Shown here one piece after another: positions 6,592 to 10,192 of a stretch of 10,192 nucleotides of DNA. The stretch spans positions 1 to 10,192 of the forward strand of contig JAUNUZ010000052.1 of NCBI GenBank assembly GCA_030537915.1. The letters are read 5' to 3'. The translations under genes were made by a program, and so were the position numbers. The DNA comes from Micrococcales bacterium (lineage in GTDB: Bacteria > Actinomycetota > Actinomycetes > Actinomycetales > Dermatophilaceae). Below the pieces are notes generated by a model that was not told the origin of the DNA, did no database searches, and saw nothing but the letters and a program-made list of their open reading frames with translations. The first letter of the stretch is position 1; each line of letters starts with the position of its first letter.

Positions 6592-8094
6592 GGTTCGCGA
6601 TCTGACCCAGGTGCATCTTCGCAGCACTGGATCTGGCGGTTCGGGTGCTCCCGTCGTCGATCTCGGACGGCTTGCTACTGGCGACGACGAGCGCCACGAG
6701 GGAGCGCCCTCGGTCGGCTGGGCGGTGCTCGTGTCCTGATGATCATCGGCGGTGGTGGTCATCGTCGGCGACGGAATGCGGCTCCTGGCCCGGACCCCGC
6801 GGGCGCCCAGCAGCTCATAGGCCGTCTCGGCGTGCTGGGTCAGGTCGATGCCCTCGAGTTCGTGGTCCTCATCGATGCGGAAGCCGAGTGTCTTGTGCAG
6901 CACCATCCCGATGATGTAGGTGGCGACGAACGAGACGACGAGCACCGTGAACGCCCCGATGGCCTGGCGCCACAGCTGGTCGACGCCACCGCCGTAGAAG
7001 AGCCCGTCGACCCCGGCGGGGGCCTTGTCGGATGCGAGGAAACCGATAAGCAGCGTGCCGGCGAGCCCACCGATGAGGTGCACGCCGACGACGTCCAGGC
7101 TGTCGTCGTACCCGAATCGGTTCTTGAGCCCGACGGCCGCGGCGCAGCAGGCGCCGGTGGTCGCGCCGAGGACGATGGCGCCGACGGGCGTCACCGAATT
7201 GGCCGCGGGCGTGATGCCGACCAGGCCCGCCACCAGGCCGGACGCCCCGCCGAGAGAGGTCGCGTGGCCGTCGCGCAAACGCTCGATCGCGAGCCAGCCG
7301 AGAATCGCGGCGCTCGCGGCGACGAGGGTGTTGACGAAGGCTAGGCTCGCGGTCGCGCCTGCGGTCAGGGCGGACCCGGCGTTGAAGCCGAACCAGCCGA
7401 ACCACAGCAGGGCCGCGCCGAGCATGACGAGCGTGAGGTTGTGCGGCCGCATCGGCTCTTTGCCGAAACCATGCCGGTTGCCGATGACCAGGACGAGCGC
7501 GAGCGCCGCGGCGCCGGCGTTGATGTGAATCGCCGTGCCGCCCGCGAAGTCGAGGGCCTTGAGCTGGTTGGCGATCCAGCCGCCGTGCCTCGTGATCGTG
7601 CCGGCCGCGTCCAAGACGTCGAAGGCGAAGACCCAGTGCGCCACAGGAAAGTAGACGAACGTCGGCCAGATCACCGTGAAGACCAGCCACGTCGAGAACT
7701 TCGTCCGATCGGCGATGGCGCCGCTGATGAGCGCGACCGCAATGATCGCGAACATCGCCTGGAAGGCAACGAAGGCGAGGCTGGGCACCGTGCCGACCAT
7801 CGAATCGGGCGCTAGCAGGCTACGGAGGCCGAAGAACTCGAACGGATTGCCGATGAGGCCGGCACGAGAATCGCCGAATGTCTCGCTGTAGCCCCACAGG
7901 ACCCAGACGACGCCGATCGTCGCCATCGAGCCGATGCTCATCATCATCATGTTGAGGACGGACTTGGCTCGGACCATGCCACCGTAGAAGAAAGCCAAGC
8001 CTGGCGTCATGAGCATCACCAGCGCAGCGCTGATGAGCAGCCAGGCGGTGTCCGCGCCGTTGATTCCCATGCCGCCAGCGTGCTCGGATACCAT
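6577..8094 (-). CDS. amt: Ammonium transporter (Amt/Mep/Rh family)
   Basis: This is an inner-membrane trimeric ammonium channel. The sequence shows the family start TPGLAFFYGGMVR (30-42), FQAMFAIIAVALISGAIADR (111-130), FPVAHWVF and DFAGGTAIHINAG (182-194). It also has PHNL, FGWFGFNAGSAL and VVGVHLIGGLAG (336-346). D182, H190 and H339 correspond to Asp160 and the pore histidines His168 and His318 of E. coli AmtB, with nearly identical spacing; F237 matches the inner gate Phe215. The C-terminal EGIDLTQHAETAYELL is the conserved cytosolic tail contacting PII proteins. It is followed by a 76-residue Ser/Thr/Pro-rich extension ending at the stop, unusual for the family. Neither ATG 8094 nor ATG 8070 (residue 9) has a clear Shine-Dalgarno; family alignment would also allow 8070, giving 497 residues. 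No glnK or glnD follows; the downstream neighbour is the convergent FUSC gene. It is divergent from the MpaB-like gene with a shared promoter region. Confidence 0.95.
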   Translation of the reverse strand: MVSEHAGGMGINGADTAWLLISAALVMLMTPGLAFFYGGMVRAKSVLNMMMMSIGSMATIGVVWVLWGYSETFGDSRAGLIGNPFEFFGLRSLLAPDSMVGTVPSLAFVAFQAMFAIIAVALISGAIADRTKFSTWLVFTVIWPTFVYFPVAHWVFAFDVLDAAGTITRHGGWIANQLKALDFAGGTAIHINAGAAALALVLVIGNRHGFGKEPMRPHNLTLVMLGAALLWFGWFGFNAGSALTAGATASLAFVNTLVAASAAILGWLAIERLRDGHATSLGGASGLVAGLVGITPAANSVTPVGAIVLGATTGACCAAAVGLKNRFGYDDSLDVVGVHLIGGLAGTLLIGFLASDKAPAGVDGLFYGGGVDQLWRQAIGAFTVLVVSFVATYIIGMVLHKTLGFRIDEDHELEGIDLTQHAETAYELLGARGVRARSRIPSPTMTTTADDHQDTSTAQPTEGAPSWRSSSPVASRPRSTTGAPEPPDPVLRRCTWVRSRTSGAA

Positions 8095-8140
8095 TTCGTG
8101 TCCGCACCGATCGCGTTACGAGTGGGTCAACCGGGCCGGT

Positions 8141-8232
8141 GTTCATGTGAACGGCAGGTTTCCGGTGGAGGCCCGCTACTCGTGCGTCGCGTTCCGCAGG
8201 TTGGGCGGGGGCGCCCCTGTGTTCCGCAGAAC
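8141..8232. promoter_or_regulatory. Repeated GTTC-N4-GAAC boxes between amt and the MpaB-like gene
   Basis: Two perfect GTTC-N4-GAAC boxes lie at 8141-8152 (gttcatgtgaac) and 8221-8232 (gttccgcagaac). A degenerate copy at 8191-8202 (gttccgcaggtt) shares its first nine bases with the last one. A further palindrome, accgg-g-ccggt, fills 8130-8140 directly beside the first box. The boxes sit 47 bases upstream of the amt ATG and 20 bases upstream of the MpaB-like ATG. This suggests an operator shared by the two divergent promoters. The order of the arms is opposite to the actinobacterial LexA box (GAAC-N4-GTTC). The regulator is unknown. Confidence 0.35.
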
Positions 8233-8239
8233 GCCGGGG

Positions 8240-8245
8240 CAGAAT
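8240..8245 (+). promoter_or_regulatory. Possible -10 element of the MpaB-like gene (leaderless type)
   Basis: CAGAAT lies 6 bases before the ATG at 8252, resembling a TANNNT -10 with transcription starting at the start codon. It supports 8252 as the start over in-frame codons further upstream. Confidence 0.35.
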
Positions 8246-8251
8246 GGGGTC

Positions 8252-9184
8252 ATGCCCCCATCCCTGCTCGGGCCCCTTGCCGGCGCGCTCGACACGCCGT
8301 TGGCGCCGCTGCGCACCCGACTCGCGCACGCGCTGCGGTCCCGGGTCGCAGGCGATGACGCCGACACGGAGGCGAGCCGGATCTGGGGCGCGGTTGGGCC
8401 ACGCTGGTTCGGCCCGCAGGACGCTATCTGGCGAGTGCACGCGGACGCCTCGATGTTCGTCGGCGGGATTCGTGCCCTGCTCCTGCAATCGCTGCACCCG
8501 CTGGCCATGGCGGGGGTGGCGGGCCATTCCGGCTACAAGTCCGATCCGTGGGGGCGACTGCAGCGCACGAGCAATTTCCTTGCCACGACGACGTTCTCGA
8601 CGACGCAGAATGCGGAGGCAGCGATCGCTCGGGTGCGCTCCATCCACGAGCGAGTGCGCGGCAAGGCCCCGGACGGACGCAGCTACCAGGCGAGCGACCC
8701 GCACCTGCTCGCCTGGGTGCACGCTGCGGAGGCGGACAGCTTCCTCTCCACGTTCCAGGCGTACGGGCCCGGTCGACTCACCAGCGCCGAATGCGAGGAG
8801 TACATCGCTCAGAGTGCGATCACGGCGCGCGCCCTCGGCGTCCTCGACCCGCCAACGACGATGGCGCAGTTGGCGCACGCCTTGCAGGCCTTTCGTCCGC
8901 AGCTCGAGGCGACCCCCGCCGCCCGGGAGGCCGCACGGTTCCTCCTCTACGAGCCGCCGCTGCCGCTCGCCGCCCGGCCCGGCTATGCGATGCTCGCGGC
9001 CGGGGCCGTCACCGACCTTCCCGTCTGGGCTCGCCACATGCTCGACCTGCGCCTTCCCGGGCCCCTCGACGCGGCCGCCGGTCCCCTCATCGGCCGCCCG
9101 CTGGGCACCGTTTCGGCCGGGTTGGTCCGGTGGGCCCTGTCCGACCCGAAGATCGCCAACGATCGCCGCGCGCGTCTGGCGTGA
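8252..9184 (+). CDS. Oxygenase MpaB family protein (DUF2236, latex-clearing-protein-like haem fold)
   Basis: This 310-residue protein belongs to the DUF2236/MpaB family, whose characterised relatives include the rubber oxygenase Lcp (b-type haem) and the fungal MpaB oxygenase. The actual substrate of most bacterial members is unknown. The conserved core is visible: LLLQSLHPLAMAGVAGHSGYKSDPWGRLQRTSNFLATTTF (77-116, holding H82, H92 and R105) and DPHLLAWVHAAEADSFLSTFQAYG (149-172). H157 in WVH is the likely haem-ligand position by analogy with Lcp. No signal peptide is seen, so a cytosolic location is expected, unlike secreted Lcp. ATG 8252 is chosen over upstream in-frame codons because the family core starts soon after it and a -10-like hexamer precedes it by 6 bases. 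It is divergent from amt and convergent with arfB, with a strong hairpin beginning at its stop codon. Confidence 0.87.
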   Translation: MPPSLLGPLAGALDTPLAPLRTRLAHALRSRVAGDDADTEASRIWGAVGPRWFGPQDAIWRVHADASMFVGGIRALLLQSLHPLAMAGVAGHSGYKSDPWGRLQRTSNFLATTTFSTTQNAEAAIARVRSIHERVRGKAPDGRSYQASDPHLLAWVHAAEADSFLSTFQAYGPGRLTSAECEEYIAQSAITARALGVLDPPTTMAQLAHALQAFRPQLEATPAAREAARFLLYEPPLPLAARPGYAMLAAGAVTDLPVWARHMLDLRLPGPLDAAAGPLIGRPLGTVSAGLVRWALSDPKIANDRRARLA

Positions 9185-9223
9185 CCGGCGCCAAGCCGTA
9201 CTTGCCTGCCCGGGCGCCGGTCA
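9182..9223 (+). terminator. Strong hairpin starting at the MpaB-like stop codon
   Basis: The arms tgaccggcgcc (9182-9192) and ggcgccggtca (9213-9223) are perfect 11-bp reverse complements with a 20-base loop. The left arm begins with the TGA stop itself. Position and stability suggest a terminator, although no T-run follows. Confidence 0.55.
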
Positions 9224-9268
9224 ACTGTGATGCGGACTGGTTCCGCGCACCGATGTCAGCGCGCGTGG

Positions 9269-9283
9269 CGCGCGGCCCGCGCG
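9269..9283 (-). terminator. GC hairpin downstream of arfB
   Basis: The sequence cgcgcg-gcc-cgcgcg lies 15 bases past the arfB stop on the minus strand and can form a 6-bp stem. It may terminate arfB. It is purely G/C and could be compositional. Confidence 0.25.
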
Positions 9284-9298
9284 ACCGGTAGGGGTCGG

Positions 9299-9751
9299 TC
9301 AGTCCTCGCCGCGGACGCGCCCGCGCAAGCCCTTCGTGTCGCCGCGGCGGCGCTTGGCAGCCAGGCGCCGGGTCTGGGAGCCACGGGTCGGCTTCGTCGC
9401 ACGTCGCCTCGGACCCGGCGGGGCGAGTGCGGAGCGCAGCTGTGCCGCGAGCCGGTCTCGCGCGGCGACGCGGTTGCGGTACTGCGAGCGGTGCTCAGCC
9501 GCGACGACGACGACGAGCTGGCCGAGGGCTTGGCCGACACGCGCGCGCTGCGTCTGGGTCAGCGAGGTCGAGTCTTCGACGTCGTAGAGCAATTCAACCC
9601 GGCTGTCGGTCGTGTTGACGCCCTGGCCACCCGGACCCGAGGACTTCGAGAAGCGCTCGACGAGCTCGACTGCGGCGATGACGACGCCGCGCGGGATGCC
9701 GGGTCCGGACGCCACGAGGAGGTCGCCGCCCGGGACGCCGCTGCCGCTCAC
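9299..9751 (-). CDS. arfB: Alternative ribosome-rescue factor ArfB (peptidyl-tRNA hydrolase, YaeJ/ICT1 type)
   Basis: ArfB enters the empty A site of stalled ribosomes, anchors its basic tail in the mRNA channel and hydrolyses peptidyl-tRNA with a GGQ loop. From GTG 9751 the product is 150 residues (E. coli ArfB is about 140). The RF1-like domain has VELVERFSKSSGPGGQGVNTTDSRVEL (28-54), with GGQ at 41-43. The C-terminus is rich in Arg/Lys (PRRRATKPTRGSQTRRLAAKRRRG), as needed for mRNA-channel binding. The start is uncertain: GTG 9751 has GATCAT 6 bases upstream (leaderless spacing), while ATGs at 9778, 9772 and 9769 would add 6-9 residues. The family N-terminus aligns near DLLV (10-13), which favours the shorter form. 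It follows ftsY on the same strand with a gap of about 130 bases holding a hairpin. Confidence 0.93.
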   Translation of the reverse strand: MSGSGVPGGDLLVASGPGIPRGVVIAAVELVERFSKSSGPGGQGVNTTDSRVELLYDVEDSTSLTQTQRARVGQALGQLVVVVAAEHRSQYRNRVAARDRLAAQLRSALAPPGPRRRATKPTRGSQTRRLAAKRRRGDTKGLRGRVRGED

Positions 9752-9757
9752 CTTCCG

Positions 9758-9763
9758 ATGATC
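9758..9763 (-). promoter_or_regulatory. Possible -10 element of arfB
   Basis: On the minus strand GATCAT precedes the GTG at 9751 by 6 bases, the same layout as upstream of the ATL, FUSC and MpaB-like genes. The match to TANNNT is partial (A2 and T6 only). Confidence 0.25.
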
Positions 9764-9849
9764 TCGCATCATCCTCATGCGACTCGACCGACCTGTGCAC
9801 GGACGGGCTGACGGGATCGTGGATGCAGAATCGCAGCTGAGCCCCGGTG

Positions 9850-9869
9850 CACCCCGGGTCGCTGGGGTG
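9850..9869 (-). terminator. Hairpin downstream of ftsY
   Basis: The arms cacccc and ggggtg pair perfectly around an 8-base loop, 13 bases past the ftsY stop on the minus strand. It may separate ftsY from arfB transcription. It lacks a T-run. Confidence 0.35.
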
Positions 9870-9882
9870 TCGGTCGGTCCAC

Positions 9883-10191
9883 TCAATCCAGGAGCGCGTC
9901 GACGAAGGTCGCAGGATCGAAGGGCGCGAGGTCGTCCGCGCCTTCGCCGAGCCCCACGAGCTTGACCGGGACACCGAGCTTGCGCTGCACGGCGACGACG
10001 ATGCCGCCCTTGGCGGTGCCGTCGAGCTTGGTCAGCACGATCCCCGTGACGTCGACGGCCTGGGAGAAGACTTCCGCCTGGGTCAGGCCGTTCTGGCCGG
10101 TTGTCGCGTCGAGCACGAGGAGGACCTCGTCGATGGGGCTCTGCTTCTCGATGACGCGCTTGACCTTGCCGAGCTCGTCCATGAGGCCGAC
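9883..10191 (-). CDS. ftsY: Signal recognition particle receptor FtsY, C-terminal fragment
   Basis: FtsY is the membrane-associated GTPase that docks SRP-ribosome complexes at the Sec translocon. Only the last 102 codons are in the window and the frame runs off the right edge; the ATG at 10182 is internal. The visible part is the end of the NG GTPase domain: NEL-like [28 protein letters not shown] with the G3-region [23 protein letters not shown] with the [10 protein letters not shown] (G4) motif, and the closing [22 protein letters not shown] (G5 region and C-terminal helix). These match actinobacterial FtsY closely. Any N-terminal acidic A domain lies outside. Genes arfB and amt follow in the same direction, with the MpaB-like gene on the opposite strand between them. 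Confidence 0.96.
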   Translation of the reverse strand, partial: VGLMDELGKVKRVIEKQSPIDEVLLVLDATTGQNGLTQAEVFSQAVDVTGIVLTKLDGTAKGGIVVAVQRKLGVPVKLVGLGEGADDLAPFDPATFVDALLD

Positions 10192-10192
10192 C

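Noticed and set aside
8125..8130. TTGACC (minus strand) as the -35 of amt
   Set aside because: It is correctly placed for a start near 8094, but no acceptable -10 hexamer lies 16-18 bases downstream.
8095..8200. GlnR or AmtR nitrogen-control site upstream of amt
   Set aside because: I looked for GTNAC-N6-GAAAC pairs and AmtR-like sites; only isolated half matches with wrong spacing were found.
8141..8232. LexA (SOS) box between amt and the MpaB-like gene
   Set aside because: The arms are GTTC-N4-GAAC, the reverse order of the actinobacterial GAAC-N4-GTTC box.
7820..9037. Long minus-strand open frame (405 codons) across amt and the MpaB-like gene
   Set aside because: Its translation is Arg/Gly-rich without family motifs and it overlaps two well-supported genes; such frames are by-products of GC-rich codon bias.
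9500..9520. Short run of repeated cgacgacgacg as a microsatellite
   Set aside because: It lies inside arfB and encodes the Val stretch in QLVVVVAAEH; it is ordinary coding sequence with biased codons.
1..10192. tRNA, rRNA, CRISPR, insertion sequence, prophage or defence genes
   Set aside because: No cloverleaf-like segments, regularly spaced repeats, transposase or integrase motifs were seen on either strand.

Overview
This is a 10.2 kb piece of a high-GC bacterial chromosome, almost certainly an actinobacterium and most likely of the Micrococcales/Microbacteriaceae type. The grounds are the strong G/C bias at third codon positions, the GTG/TTG starts, several start codons lying 6-7 bases behind a -10-like hexamer (a leaderless arrangement), and FtsY and ArfB sequences that read like actinobacterial ones. 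The assignment rests on remembered family resemblance; no search was run. Coding density is high, no intergenic gap exceeds about 160 bases, and I see no tRNA, rRNA, CRISPR array, insertion sequence or phage gene.

Left part (1-4171), amino-acid catabolism and transport. A family-7 aldehyde dehydrogenase (antiquitin / L-piperideine-6-carboxylate dehydrogenase, 5' end outside the window) is followed after 75 bases by a Glu/Leu/Phe/Val-family amino-acid dehydrogenase on the same strand. Together they look like part of a lysine or 2-aminoadipate degradation operon. Facing them is a sodium:alanine/glycine symporter (AGCS) gene. It is in frame but appears to lack about 70 residues, including the family signature segment, so its function is doubtful.

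Middle part (4172-6528). Divergent from the symporter is a small alkyltransferase-like (ATL) DNA-repair protein in which Trp replaces the MGMT cysteine (PWWRV). After it, on the same strand, comes a FUSC-family membrane protein that is probably an exporter.

Right part (6529-10192). An Amt ammonium channel converges on the FUSC gene, with a strong hairpin between them. The Amt gene is divergent from an MpaB/DUF2236 haem oxygenase-like gene, and their shared 157-base promoter region carries repeated GTTC-N4-GAAC boxes. The ribosome-rescue hydrolase ArfB and the 3' end of ftsY follow on the minus strand. An ftsY-amt neighbourhood is familiar in actinobacteria, but the usual glnK and glnD genes are not next to amt here.

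No wholly new multi-gene system is evident. The best leads are the internally deleted AGCS transporter, the repeated boxes between amt and the MpaB gene, the palindrome abutting the symporter ribosome-binding site, and the possible role of the dehydrogenase beside the ALDH7 gene.
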